Part shown: one piece after another, positions 35,075-43,781 of the stretch
How the letters are laid out: every line of letters begins with the position of its first letter
How positions within the stretch are numbered: position 1 is the first letter of the stretch
DNA from: Kribbella pittospori
GTDB lineage: Bacteria > Actinomycetota > Actinomycetes > Propionibacteriales > Kribbellaceae
Length of the DNA: 64,000 nt
Assembly: GCF_004331465.1 (NCBI RefSeq)
Contig: NZ_SJKB01000007.1
Coordinates: 186,001 to 250,000, forward strand
Direction: 5' to 3'
The notes under the pieces: generated by a model
The model's database searches: none
The model's input: only the letters and a program-made list of their open reading frames with translations
Told to the model about the DNA's origin: nothing
Translations under genes and position numbers: made by a program

Positions 35075-35272
35075 TCACGACCCGCCGGGGAAATCGATTC
35101 CCGGCGGGTCGGGGTGGACCACTTGGGCGTCGGCCGCCGTGAGCGCCTCGGCCTCGACCTCGGAGTGCTTGACCGGCGCGCGCGGCGATCGGCTTCGGGC
35201 GCGCCGGAGCTCGACCAAGCCGGCGTCGGTGAGGCTGATCAGGCTGGCGCGTGAGTGCGTGAACCCTGTCAC
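35075..35272 (-). pseudogene. Possible MarR-like fragment
   Basis: A 65-residue frame beginning with GTG right after the stop of the glycosyltransferase gene. Its start, SRASLISLTDAGLVELRRARSR, resembles the wing and last helix of MarR-type regulators (the RxxxISLTDAG pattern). The rest has no family match I know. It could be a remnant of a MarR gene or simply intergenic sequence. Confidence 0.3.
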
Positions 35273-36517
35273 TCAGAGCTGTTGGGCGATGGCTTTGGCT
35301 GCTTCCGCGGGGCCATCGATCGCTGTGTAGAGCTTTTGGATTCGTTCGGCGGATTCGCGGTGGGTGGGGTTGGCGAGCATTTGGGTGGCCAGGTCGGCGA
35401 GGTTGGTGGAGCGGGCGCGGCGGGCAGCGCCGAGGCGTTCGACCAGGGCGATGTTGAGGTCTTGTTCGATGTGCAGGGGGATGCCTAGGAGCGGCGTACC
35501 GGTGGCCATTGCGGTCTGGACGCTGCCTTGGCCGCCGGTGGTGACGGCGAGGTCGACCTGGGGCATGGCCAGGTGGCTGGGGAGGACGCCTGCTACCTGG
35601 ATCTGGTCTGTGGTCAGGTCGGCGAGGGTGTGGATGGTGCCGGCGACGAGGATGCGGGCGTCGAGCCGGCTGAGGTCGGCGACTGCCTGGCGGACCTGGT
35701 CGGCCGGGGTCGACGTCATCGCGAGGTAGATCGTCGGGCCGGGACGGTCGAGGAACTTCTGGACCTCGGGTGGGATCGAGCGGTTCAGCTGGGCGAAGAG
35801 CGGGCCGACGGTCCGCAGTCGCGAGCCGGGCCGGTAACCCTTGCCGGGTTTCCAGGTCGCCACCTCCGCGGCCGAGACTCCAAGAACTTCGGGGCTCTCC
35901 GGGACCAGCGAGAGGTCGCCGAGCAGGAGCGCGGCCAGGCTGGGGACGCCTTCGACGCCGAGCTCGTCGGCGACCCGATTGAAGCCGCTGGTGTATCCCG
36001 GGAAGCGGTTCGGGGTTCGGTTGATGAGGAATCGTGCCAGCCAGTCCGGCGCACGCTGCAGGCGCGGATCGACCGGATGCGTCGGCGCCGGCAGCAACCG
36101 ATGCTCGAAGACCGGCGGCACGAAACTGCCGGCATGTTCGGTGATCACCTGTACGCCGGCCAAGCGCGAGGACAGCAACGTGGTCAGCGTGAATCCCGTG
36201 ACCGCGATGGTGATCCTGTGCGCACGGAAGTACTCCGCCTCGGCCGCGACATACGTCCGGAGCTCGTCATCGTCGTACATGCTCTGCCGGGGATCGCCGA
36301 GACCGACGGCCGAACCGACGAAGGCGGCCGCGCGGGCGGGCGACAGTCCCGGACCGAGGACGTCGTACTCGATGCCGGCCTCGGCCAGCAGGCGCTCGTG
36401 CGGTCCACCGTGAGTGGCGACCCGGATCTCCAGGCCGAGCTCGGTGAGGGCGCGGTGCAGTTCGAGCATCCGGGAGGTCTCGGACAGGTAGGCGCAGTGC
36501 GGCAGTAGACAGATCAC
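35273..36517 (-). CDS. GT1/MGT-type glycosyltransferase
   Basis: 414 residues. The N-terminus ICLLPHCAYLSETSRMLELHRALTELGLEIRVATHG and the C-terminal donor-binding part (VAGVLPSHLAMPQVDLAVTTGGQGSVQTAMATGTPLLGIPL, with the TTGG.GS.Q motif) match macrolide/UDP-sugar glycosyltransferases with the GT-B fold. It would transfer a sugar from a nucleotide donor to a small molecule, perhaps for detoxification. The GTG at 36517 has AAGGGGG upstream. It is divergent from a MarR gene and shares an 18-bp palindrome with it, so MarR repression is expected. Confidence 0.85.
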   Translation of the reverse strand: MICLLPHCAYLSETSRMLELHRALTELGLEIRVATHGGPHERLLAEAGIEYDVLGPGLSPARAAAFVGSAVGLGDPRQSMYDDDELRTYVAAEAEYFRAHRITIAVTGFTLTTLLSSRLAGVQVITEHAGSFVPPVFEHRLLPAPTHPVDPRLQRAPDWLARFLINRTPNRFPGYTSGFNRVADELGVEGVPSLAALLLGDLSLVPESPEVLGVSAAEVATWKPGKGYRPGSRLRTVGPLFAQLNRSIPPEVQKFLDRPGPTIYLAMTSTPADQVRQAVADLSRLDARILVAGTIHTLADLTTDQIQVAGVLPSHLAMPQVDLAVTTGGQGSVQTAMATGTPLLGIPLHIEQDLNIALVERLGAARRARSTNLADLATQMLANPTHRESAERIQKLYTAIDGPAEAAKAIAQQL

Positions 36518-36520
36518 TGG

Positions 36521-36549
36521 TTGCCCCCTTAGACGATGATAGGTAATAT
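36521..36549 (+). promoter_or_regulatory. MarR promoter, leaderless
   Basis: The -35 TTGCCC (36521-36526) and -10 TAATAT (36544-36549) are 17 nt apart. The -10 is followed by 7 nt and then the ATG at 36557, so transcription should begin at the start codon. The -10 lies inside the palindrome at 36540-36557. Confidence 0.6.
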
Positions 36550-36557
36550 ATTGCCTA
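36540..36557. promoter_or_regulatory. MarR operator palindrome
   Basis: TAGGTAATATATTGCCTA is an 18-bp palindrome with one mismatched pair. It covers the -10 of the MarR gene and sits 23 bp from the glycosyltransferase start on the other strand. One bound dimer could control both genes. Confidence 0.75.
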
Positions 36558-37027
36558 TGTCGTCACGAGGCAAGATGTTCGGGCTCGGAGCGGAGTCGGA
36601 GTTGGCGCCGTCGGTCCGGGCGTTCCGGACGACGCTGATGCTTGCGCAGAAGCTGCGCAACGAGATGGACATGCGCCTCCGCGAGGATGGGCTCACCACC
36701 CAGCAGGCGGCTCTGATCACCGCCGTCGAGGCGATGGGGAAGCCGTCGCTGGCCGAGGCGGCGGCCGCACTGGGGAGCACGCATCAGAACGTCGCGCAGA
36801 TCGTCGCGGCCCTGCAGCGCAAGGAGTTGCTACAGGTCGAGCCGGATCCCGCGGACCGCCGCCGCAAGTTGCTGTCGACAACAAACCACAGTGCGGACTA
36901 CTGGCGGGAGCGCGACGCCGGTGACTTCGCCGCCGTCGCCGACTGGTTCGCCGACCTCAGCCCGGACGAGCTCGAGACCTTCTGCGAGCTGTCCGATCGC
37001 GTGATCGCGAGACTCGACAATGCTTAA
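36557..37027 (+). CDS. MarR-family regulator
   Basis: 156 residues. The winged HTH is visible in LTTQQAALITAVEAMGKPSLAEAAAALGSTHQNVAQIVAALQ and the wing in VEPDPADRRRKLLS. The ATG at 36557 is used because the upstream ATG at 36536 precedes the operator, and the -10 box places the transcript start here. It probably represses itself and the divergent glycosyltransferase. It overlaps the next gene by 8 bp. Confidence 0.88.
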   Translation: MSSRGKMFGLGAESELAPSVRAFRTTLMLAQKLRNEMDMRLREDGLTTQQAALITAVEAMGKPSLAEAAAALGSTHQNVAQIVAALQRKELLQVEPDPADRRRKLLSTTNHSADYWRERDAGDFAAVADWFADLSPDELETFCELSDRVIARLDNA

Positions 37028-37481
37028 GGCAGCGCTCGGGAGTACGGCGTTCTTCTTCGCCGCGCCGTGTGTGGTGGGTGGACTGATTCCGTGGGCGGTG
37101 AGTGGGTGGGCTGCGCCTCGGTTCTGGCCGGGGTACGTCGTGGTGGCGGCCGGAGCGTTCGTCGTACTGCGGGCGTTTGTGCGGTTCGTGCGGGAAGGGC
37201 GAGGTACGCCGGCGCCGGTCGCTCCGACGGAGGAGTTGGTGGTCGGCGGTGACTACCGCTTCGTGCGCAATCCGATGTACGTCGGCGTGGTGACCGCGAT
37301 CTTCGGACAGGCGCTGCTGTTCCTCGACCTGGGAGTGCTGACGTACGGCGTACTCGCGTGGGCCGTGATGGCGTCGTTCGTGCGGTGGTACGAGGAGCCC
37401 GTGCTGCTCCAGCGGTACGGCGCGCAGTACGACGCGTACCGCCGGAGCGTGCCGGCGTGGGTGCCGCGGTTCAGACGCTGA
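37020..37481 (+). CDS. Isoprenylcysteine/phospholipid methyltransferase-like membrane protein
   Basis: 153 residues with about four membrane helices. The C-terminal signature GGDYRFVRNPMYVGVVTAIFGQALL, then WYEEPVLLQRYGAQYDAYRRSVPAWVPR, is that of the ICMT/PEMT family (RNPxYxG and EE...Y..Y...VP.W.PR). It would methylate a lipid or a membrane-bound substrate with SAM. It overlaps the MarR gene (8 bp) and is likely its cotranscribed partner. Its last 11 bp overlap the convergent gene. Confidence 0.85.
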   Translation: MLKAALGSTAFFFAAPCVVGGLIPWAVSGWAAPRFWPGYVVVAAGAFVVLRAFVRFVREGRGTPAPVAPTEELVVGGDYRFVRNPMYVGVVTAIFGQALLFLDLGVLTYGVLAWAVMASFVRWYEEPVLLQRYGAQYDAYRRSVPAWVPRFRR

Positions 37482-38016
37482 TGCTGTTGCCGTCCTTGTC
37501 GCGGAAGAGGATGAGCGGAATCGGGCCACGGTGGAGGATGTGCGGGATGTCGGCCCAGGGGAGCAGCGGCTCGGTGGCGTTCAGGTTGCGGAGGCGGTTG
37601 AGCGCCTTCTCCGACGGCGTGGAGAGAGTGGCCACGGTCGCCGGGTTGTAGGGGAGGAAGTCCTCGGCGGGCTGCGGGCGGAACTCCGGGTCGTGCCGCT
37701 TCATGAGGATGCAGGTGCGATCCGGGTCGAGCAGTTCGGCGTCGACGGTCCAGTAGGAAAGACTGCTCGGTCCGATCCGGCCGGACTCGCGCAAGGCGTC
37801 GAAGATCGGCGCGGGGTGGACGGGAGACAGGAAGACGACGTCGGCCCAGCGGCAGCCGAGTGGCGGCACCGGGTTGTCCATCGCCGCAGGGCGGTAGGAG
37901 TACTTGCGGGCTTCGCGCTCGTAGAGGTCCGGGTGGAGGTCGCGGAGCACGTTCATCGGGAGGACGGCGGTGCCGCGGAAGCCGCGGATGGCGGCGCGGT
38001 ACAGGAGTGTCTGCAT
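37471..38016 (-). CDS. Conserved hypothetical protein
   Basis: 181 residues with no membrane or signal segment. Features such as FRGTAVLPMNVLRDLHPDLYEREARKY and RTCILMKRHDPEF give it a well-conserved look, and it is probably a small cytoplasmic protein. I do not recognise the family. Its 3' end overlaps the convergent methyltransferase-like gene by 11 bp. Confidence 0.65.
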   Translation of the reverse strand: MQTLLYRAAIRGFRGTAVLPMNVLRDLHPDLYEREARKYSYRPAAMDNPVPPLGCRWADVVFLSPVHPAPIFDALRESGRIGPSSLSYWTVDAELLDPDRTCILMKRHDPEFRPQPAEDFLPYNPATVATLSTPSEKALNRLRNLNATEPLLPWADIPHILHRGPIPLILFRDKDGNSISV

Positions 38017-38113
38017 ACACGAAAGCCTCCGAACGGCGGAAGGTCCGCTGCCGGAGGCTGCGTAGTCATTTTATCAGTCCGAGGGGGTCGTCGCTGCCCG
38101 TTCAGGCAACTTT

Positions 38114-38175
38114 CTGCAGGACTGCAAGATTTCAGGGTTAATAGTTTGCAGTCAGTGCAAGTTTGTTTCTAGTCT
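38114..38175 (+). promoter_or_regulatory. TetR/MFS promoter with repeated half-sites
   Basis: Two related sites, CTGCAGGACTGCAAG (38114-38128) and TTGCAGTCAGTGCAA (38146-38160), share TGCAG and TGCAA halves. The second overlaps a -35 TTGCAG (38146-38151), followed 18 nt later by -10 TAGTCT (38170-38175). The GTG start is 6 nt after that, so the transcript looks leaderless. Confidence 0.5.
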
Positions 38176-38181
38176 GGTCCG

Positions 38182-38844
38182 GTGAGGCACGCAGAGGGTG
38201 GGTTGCGGGAACGCAAGAAGCGGGAGACGCGGGCGGCGCTGGCCGAGGCCGCGTTGCGGCTCGCCCTGGACAAGGGCCCGGACAACGTCACGGTCGAGGA
38301 GATCGCCGAGGCCGCGGACGTGTCGGTGCGCACCTTCTTCAACTACTTCCCGCACAAGGAGCACGCGATCCTCGGGCGCAACCCCGAGCATCTCGAGCGG
38401 GCGCTGGACCGGATGCGGACCGCGCCGGCGGTGGAGTCGCCACTGACCACGATGTGGTTCGTCGTCGACGACGTACTGCGTGATCTCGAGCGCGAGGGTG
38501 AGCTGTCGCGGCGGGGCGAGCTGATCATGTCGTCGCCGAGCCTGGTGTACCAGCTGATGATGTCCAGCTTCGAGGACGAGCGTCTGCTCACCGCCGGGCT
38601 GGCCGAGCGGATGGGCGAGCCGGCCGGCTCGGTCCGCGCGGCGATCATCGTCAGCGCTGCCGGCGCCGCCTGCCGGGTCGCGATGGAGCTGCACAAGGCC
38701 GCACCGGACCGGTCCGTCCGCGACCTCGTCGCCGAAGGGTTCCACGTGCTCGCCGAGGGCCTCGACCCCGGCTTCGACCCGACCGTGCCCGACGGCACCA
38801 AGACCAACCACACCATGCCCGAAGAACAGGAAGGTCCCTCATGA
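38182..38844 (+). CDS. TetR-family regulator of the MFS pump
   Basis: 220 residues. The HTH region is RAALAEAALRLALDKGPDNVTVEEIAEAADVSVRTFFNYF, characteristic of TetR. It starts with GTG at 38182 and its stop overlaps the start of the MFS gene (ATGA). It should repress its own operon and be released by a drug-like ligand. Confidence 0.9.
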   Translation: MRHAEGGLRERKKRETRAALAEAALRLALDKGPDNVTVEEIAEAADVSVRTFFNYFPHKEHAILGRNPEHLERALDRMRTAPAVESPLTTMWFVVDDVLRDLEREGELSRRGELIMSSPSLVYQLMMSSFEDERLLTAGLAERMGEPAGSVRAAIIVSAAGAACRVAMELHKAAPDRSVRDLVAEGFHVLAEGLDPGFDPTVPDGTKTNHTMPEEQEGPS

Positions 38845-40421
38845 CGACGACCTCTTCGCCCACGCCCGGATCGGCGCCGGGTGAGGTCACCGAGAGCATC
38901 ACTACAACGTTGACCCCGCGGCAGACCATCCAGGCCATCTCGGGCCTGATGATGGGCATGTTCGTGGCGATCCTGGCCGGCACCGTGGTCTCGACCGCGT
39001 TGCCGCGGATCATCCACGACCTCGGGGCCAGCCAATCGTCGTACACCTGGGTCGTCACCCTGGAGTTGCTCACCATGACGGCGACCGTGCCGTTGTGGGG
39101 CAAGCTCGCCGACCTCTACAACAACAAGCTGCTGGTCCAGCTCTCGCTGTGCTTCTTCGTGGTCGGCTCGCTGGTGGCCGGCTTCGCCCCGAACATCGAA
39201 GTACTGCTGGGCAGCCGGGTTCTGCAGGGGCTCGGTGCCGGTGGTCTGACCGCCCTGGTGCAGATCGTGATGGCGGCGATCATCCCGCCGCGTGAGCTCG
39301 GCCGGTACTCCGGCATCTTCGGCGCGATCTTCGCCTCGGCGACCGTCGGCGGACCGTTGCTCGGCGGCTTCCTGGTCGACTCACCGCTGGGCTGGCGGGC
39401 CTGCTTCCTGATCGGCGTGCCGTTCGTGCTCGCCGCGATCGTGCTGCTGCAGCGCACCCTGAAGCTGCCGACGGTACGCCGGGACGTGCGGATCGACTGG
39501 TGGGGTGCGTTCCTGATCACCGCCGGAGTGAGCACGCTGCTGGTCTGGTCGTCGTTCGCCGGCAACAAGTTCGAGTGGGCGTCGGCGTGGAGCTTCGTGC
39601 TGGTCGCGGTGGCCCTGGCGCTGCTGGTGACGGCCGTGATGGTCGAGCGCAAGCACCCGGAGCCGATCATCCCGATGGACCTGTTCCGCAACCGCACGGT
39701 GACCCTGTCGATCGTCGCCAGCATGCTGGTCGGTGTCGCGATGTTCGGCGGGTCGGTGTTCCTGGCGCAGTACTTCCAGATCGCGCAGGGCTACTCGCCG
39801 ACCAAGGCCGGGCTGATGAGCCTGCCGATGATCCTCGGCATGATGGTCGCGTCGACGATCGCGGGTGGGCTGATCACGAAGTACGGCAAGTGGAAGATCT
39901 ACCTGGTGACCGGCAGCCTGCTGCTGCCGATCGGGCTGGCGCTGTTCGGCACGATCGACGCGCACACCTCGAAGTACATGCTGTGGGGCTTCATGCTCGT
40001 GCTCGGTGTCGGCATCGGTCTGGTGATGCAGAACCTGGTGCTCGCCGCGCAGAACGACGTACCGGCCAAGGAGCTGGGCGCGGCCACCTCGGCGGTCAGC
40101 TTCTTCCGCAGCATGGGCGGCACGATCGGGGTCAGCGTGCTGGGCGCGATCCTGGCCAACAAGGTCACCGAGACGCTGAACCCGGGCGGCGCGTCGTCCG
40201 GCGGCAGCAACGCGGTGCCGAACATCGCGGAGTTGCCTGAGCAGGTCCGGACCGTGGTCGAGAACGCGTACGGCGCGGCCACCGCGGACCTGTTCATGAT
40301 GTCGGTGCCGTTCGCGGTGCTGGCGCTGATCGCGGTCCTGTTCATCAAGGAGAAGCCGCTGCTGACCACCTCGGGTGCAGAGCGCCGCGCCACAGAGGCA
40401 GCAGTCCAGGACGAGGTCTGA
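38841..40421 (+). CDS. DHA2-family MFS drug efflux transporter
   Basis: 526 residues with about 14 membrane helices, as in EmrB/QacA-type proton antiporters. Family segments are visible: LIIGTVVSTALPRIIHDLG-like motif (here AGTVVSTALPRIIHDLGASQS), the motif A loop WGKLADLYNNK, and RVLQGLGAGGLTALVQIVMAAIIPPRE. It is coupled to the TetR gene by a 4-bp overlap. Function: multidrug export. Confidence 0.92.
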   Translation: MTTTSSPTPGSAPGEVTESITTTLTPRQTIQAISGLMMGMFVAILAGTVVSTALPRIIHDLGASQSSYTWVVTLELLTMTATVPLWGKLADLYNNKLLVQLSLCFFVVGSLVAGFAPNIEVLLGSRVLQGLGAGGLTALVQIVMAAIIPPRELGRYSGIFGAIFASATVGGPLLGGFLVDSPLGWRACFLIGVPFVLAAIVLLQRTLKLPTVRRDVRIDWWGAFLITAGVSTLLVWSSFAGNKFEWASAWSFVLVAVALALLVTAVMVERKHPEPIIPMDLFRNRTVTLSIVASMLVGVAMFGGSVFLAQYFQIAQGYSPTKAGLMSLPMILGMMVASTIAGGLITKYGKWKIYLVTGSLLLPIGLALFGTIDAHTSKYMLWGFMLVLGVGIGLVMQNLVLAAQNDVPAKELGAATSAVSFFRSMGGTIGVSVLGAILANKVTETLNPGGASSGGSNAVPNIAELPEQVRTVVENAYGAATADLFMMSVPFAVLALIAVLFIKEKPLLTTSGAERRATEAAVQDEV

Positions 40422-40445
40422 CGGAGGTGCTGGCAAGCTGGACGC

Positions 40446-40745
40446 ATGATCGTTGCATTCAGCATCAGCCCTTCCGGCGGTGACGAGACCGGAGGCGTGA
40501 GCCAGGCGGTGGCAGAAGCCGTCCGCGTGGTCCGCGCCTCCGGTCTGCCGAACGAGACCAACGCGATGTTCACCAACATCGAAGGCGAGTGGGACGAGGT
40601 GATGGCCGTGGTCAAGCAAGCGGTCGATGCGGTAGCTGCCTCTTCGCCTCGCGTGAGTCTGGTGTTGAAGGCGGACATTCGGCCCGGCTACACCGGCCAG
40701 CTGACCGCGAAGGTCGAGCGGGTCGAGCACGCCCTAGCCGACTGA
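40446..40745 (+). CDS. Thiamine-binding (MTH1187/YkoF-like) protein
   Basis: 99 residues. The fold signature VAFSISPSGGDETGGVSQAVAEAVRVVRASGL, then TNIEGEWDEVMAVVKQAV and LVLKADIRPGY, matches the MTH1187 family of small thiamine-binding proteins. It has no membrane segment. It follows the MFS gene by 24 bp and overlaps the convergent SDR gene by 12 bp. Confidence 0.8.
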   Translation: MIVAFSISPSGGDETGGVSQAVAEAVRVVRASGLPNETNAMFTNIEGEWDEVMAVVKQAVDAVAASSPRVSLVLKADIRPGYTGQLTAKVERVEHALAD

Positions 40746-41477
40746 GTTCAGGACTCGGATCACGTCGTCGTACCGGTTCTCGCGCTCGGCGTCGCGGAGG
40801 AAGCGGACCCGGTTGACCAGGATCTCGTCGGCGTCCGGGTGGGTCTGGAACAGGCTGACCGACTCGTCGAGGTACTCGTCCAGCGGCATCCATTCCGCGT
40901 CCGGTTCGCGGCCCATCAGGTTGGTCTGGACGGCCGGCGGGACCAGTTCGATCACCTGGAGACCGGTATCCGCGAGCTGGATCCGCAGGCACTGTGTGTA
41001 GCTGTGGATGGCGGCCTTGGTCGCGCTGTACGTCGGCGTGGCCACGAGCGGCACGAACGCCAGCCCGGACGAGACCGTGACGATCGCGGCATCGGGCTGC
41101 TTCAGCAGGTACGGCGTGAATGCGGTGATGGTCCGGATCGTGCCGAGGAGATTGATGCCGATCGTCTCCTCGCTCGTCGCCAGGTGGGCGGGATCGTGCA
41201 GATCTTCGGTCCGCATGATGCCGGCCATCGTGACGACCACGTTGAGGTCCGGGTGCGTGCCGGTGACGGTCTCGAAGGCCGCGGCGATCGAGTCCGGGTC
41301 GGCGACGTCGAGGGTGATGCCCTCGATACCGTCCTCCGCGGCGATCCGGTCCAGCAGGTCCTGGCGGCGGCCGCTGATGATCACGGTGTTGCCGAGGTCG
41401 CGGAACTTCCGGGCCAGCCCGAGGCCGATCCCCGACGTACCGCCGGTCATGAAGATGGTGTTGCCCGTGGTTCTCAT
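40734..41477 (-). CDS. SDR-family oxidoreductase (DltE-like)
   Basis: 247 residues with a Rossmann fold. The NAD(P) motif is TGGTSGIGLGLA near residue 11, the active-site Tyr is in YSATKAAIHSY, and the Ser in VTVSSG precedes it. The ATG at 41477 has GGAGCT upstream. It is divergent from the XRE regulator gene, which probably controls it. Substrate unknown. Confidence 0.9.
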   Translation of the reverse strand: MRTTGNTIFMTGGTSGIGLGLARKFRDLGNTVIISGRRQDLLDRIAAEDGIEGITLDVADPDSIAAAFETVTGTHPDLNVVVTMAGIMRTEDLHDPAHLATSEETIGINLLGTIRTITAFTPYLLKQPDAAIVTVSSGLAFVPLVATPTYSATKAAIHSYTQCLRIQLADTGLQVIELVPPAVQTNLMGREPDAEWMPLDEYLDESVSLFQTHPDADEILVNRVRFLRDAERENRYDDVIRVLNSVG

Positions 41478-41576
41478 AGCTCCAGACTGGGATCGGATGC
41501 CGACGGCAACCAGGCTCGGCTCAGCCTCTGCTCGGCAAGCAGTGGATAACGCCGGCCGGTCCGGGACACTGGACAT

Positions 41577-42443
41577 ATGGAGTACGCCGATCTGTCCGAT
41601 TTCCTGCGTAGACGCCGCGAGGCCCTGCAGCCCGAGGATGTCGGGATGCCCCGCGGCCGGCGCCGTCGTACGCCGGGACTCCGCCGCGAGGAAGTCGCCG
41701 CACTCGCCTCGATGTCGGCCGACTACTACAGCCGGCTCGAAGGCGGTCGGGGTCCGCAGCCGTCAGCCGAGATGCTGGGCTCGATCGCCCGCGCGCTCCG
41801 GCTGACGCTGGAGGAGCGCGACCACCTGTATGTCCTCGCCGGGCACGGTACGCCGCCTCGGACGACACGGACCTGTCACGTCGACCCGGGGATGCTGCGG
41901 ATCCTCGACCGGCTCCAGGACACCCCCGCGATGCTGCTCAACCGGTGCGGCGAGACGCTCGCGCAGACACCGGCGCACGTCGCGTTCGCCGGCGAGCAGA
42001 CCAACTACGAAGGCATGGCGCGGAGCGAGTTCTACCGCTGGTTCGCCGACCCGGACTCGCGCTATCTGTACCGCGAACCGGAGATGTCCACTCACAGCCG
42101 GATGCTGGTCTCATGGCTGCGCTCGGTCGCCACCGCCGACGGACCCAAGTCGTACGCCGCCTCGATGGTCCGCACACTGCGCAAGCTGAGTGCGGAGTTC
42201 GACGAGCTCTGGAACGCGCACGAGATCGGAATCGCACACAGCCGGACCAAGCGTTTCCAGCACCCGGTCGTCGGCGAACTCGACCTGTACTGCGAGGTCA
42301 TCGACAACCGCGACCAGCAGCAAACCCTGGTGGTCTTCACCGCGGAGCCCGGGAGCGAGAGCGCCGAGAAGTTGCGGTTGCTGGAGGTTGTCGGCAGTCA
42401 GTCGATGAGCTCTGGACAGGACTTTGATCCAGAGTTAATTTAA
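41577..42443 (+). CDS. XRE-family regulator (MmyB-like)
   Basis: 288 residues. The N-terminal HTH (SDFLRRRREALQPEDVGMP... TPGLRREEVAALASMSADYYSRLEGGRG) is followed by the MmyB-like ligand-binding region (TPAMLLNRCGETLAQTPAH, RWFADPDSRYLY). This pair of an XRE regulator with a divergent SDR gene is common in actinobacteria. It should repress the SDR gene. No Shine-Dalgarno is evident. Confidence 0.9.
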   Translation: MEYADLSDFLRRRREALQPEDVGMPRGRRRRTPGLRREEVAALASMSADYYSRLEGGRGPQPSAEMLGSIARALRLTLEERDHLYVLAGHGTPPRTTRTCHVDPGMLRILDRLQDTPAMLLNRCGETLAQTPAHVAFAGEQTNYEGMARSEFYRWFADPDSRYLYREPEMSTHSRMLVSWLRSVATADGPKSYAASMVRTLRKLSAEFDELWNAHEIGIAHSRTKRFQHPVVGELDLYCEVIDNRDQQQTLVVFTAEPGSESAEKLRLLEVVGSQSMSSGQDFDPELI

Positions 42444-42446
42444 GTC

Positions 42447-42458
42447 CTGAAATTTCAG
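42447..42458. promoter_or_regulatory. 12-bp palindrome before the ThuA-lectin gene
   Basis: CTGAAATTTCAG is a perfect palindrome in an AT-rich patch 30 bp upstream of the secreted ThuA-domain gene. It could be an operator, although no dedicated regulator is adjacent apart from the XRE gene whose stop is at 42443. Confidence 0.4.
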
Positions 42459-42487
42459 AAGTCACCGCACCGGAAAGGGCCGCCCCC

Positions 42488-43759
42488 ATGCTTTCCGATC
42501 GCTTTCGCCTGCCCGTATTCTTGCTCGCCGTCGTCTTGCTGCTCAGCAGCCTGACGACGACCGCATCCGCTCAAGTTCAAGCGAACTTCAATGTGCTGGC
42601 GTTCTACAGCGGCACCTGGGATGCCGCGCACATCGACTTCGAGAAGGAGGCGAACCAGCGCTTCCCGCAGTTCGGGGCGCAGAACGGGTTCAACTACACC
42701 GCGACGAACAACTGGGACCAGTTGAACAACCTGAGTGCCTCGCAGTACCAGGTGGTGATGTTCCTGGACGACTCGCCGCACACCGACGCGCAGCGGACCG
42801 GGTTCCAGCGCTACATGGACAACGGCGGCGCGTTCTTCGGCTTCCACGTGTCGGCGTACAACGACGCGAGTGGCGGGTGGCCGTGGTTCAACAACACGCT
42901 GCTCGGGACCGGCCGGTTCCAGTCGAACACCTGGGGTCCGACCGCGGTCACGCTGAAGGCCGAGAACCGTTCGCACCCGGCGCTGGTGAACACCGGTGCG
43001 ACGTTCCGCTCCTCGGTGAGCGAGTGGTACAGCTGGCAGAACGACCTGCGGAACAACCCGAACATCCAGATCCTGGCCTCGATCGACCCGTCCAGCTTCC
43101 CGGTCGGCATCGACCCGGCGCAGACCTGGTACAGCGGCTACTACCCGATCATCTGGACGAACAAGAACTACAAGATGATCTACGCGAACTTCGGCCACAA
43201 CGCGATGAACTACGAGACCAACACCCGGCTCTCGTCGACCTTCGACAGCCCGGCCCAGAACCAGTTCATGATGGACGCTCTGAAGTGGCTGGCCGGCGCC
43301 GGTACGACGCCGCCGGTGGACCAGCCGTCGCCGACCGCCTGGTACAAGGTCTCGAACAAGGCCAACGGCAAATGCGTCGACGCCCGGGCCGCGGGTGTCG
43401 CCAACGGCACGGTGATCCAGCAGTACAGCTGCAACGCCACGCAGGCACAGCAGTTCCAGCTCCAGCCCACCTCGGGCGGCTTCACCCGGGTCAACAACCG
43501 CAACGACGCGAGCAAGGTGATCGACGTGACCGGGGTGTCCGCCGCCGACAATGCCGGCCTCCAGTTGTGGACCTACAGCAACGGCGACAACCAGCAATGG
43601 CAGGCCGTCTCCGAAGGCAGCGGCTACTTCCACCTGGTCAGCCGCCACAGCAACAAGTGCCTGACCGTCCCGAACGGCTCGACCGCTGACAGCACCCAAC
43701 TCGTCCAACTCACCTGCAACGGAGGTACGACGCAGTCCTTCCTGCTGACGATGGTGTGA
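42488..43759 (+). CDS. Secreted ThuA-domain protein with ricin-type lectin domain
   Basis: 423 residues. The signal peptide is about residues 1-29 (LPVFLLAVVLLLSSLTTTASA). The ThuA-like domain (about 32-275; FNVLAFYSGTWDAAHIDFEKE, MFLDDSPHTDAQRTGFQRYMDNGG) is a glutamine-amidotransferase-like fold linked to sugar metabolism. A Pro-rich hinge leads to a ricin-B lectin domain (about 285-423) with NGKCVDARAAG and QQWQ repeats. It would act outside the cell and bind carbohydrate. Confidence 0.88.
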   Translation: MLSDRFRLPVFLLAVVLLLSSLTTTASAQVQANFNVLAFYSGTWDAAHIDFEKEANQRFPQFGAQNGFNYTATNNWDQLNNLSASQYQVVMFLDDSPHTDAQRTGFQRYMDNGGAFFGFHVSAYNDASGGWPWFNNTLLGTGRFQSNTWGPTAVTLKAENRSHPALVNTGATFRSSVSEWYSWQNDLRNNPNIQILASIDPSSFPVGIDPAQTWYSGYYPIIWTNKNYKMIYANFGHNAMNYETNTRLSSTFDSPAQNQFMMDALKWLAGAGTTPPVDQPSPTAWYKVSNKANGKCVDARAAGVANGTVIQQYSCNATQAQQFQLQPTSGGFTRVNNRNDASKVIDVTGVSAADNAGLQLWTYSNGDNQQWQAVSEGSGYFHLVSRHSNKCLTVPNGSTADSTQLVQLTCNGGTTQSFLLTMV

Positions 43760-43781
43760 CCCATCGACTAGGTTGCCGCGC

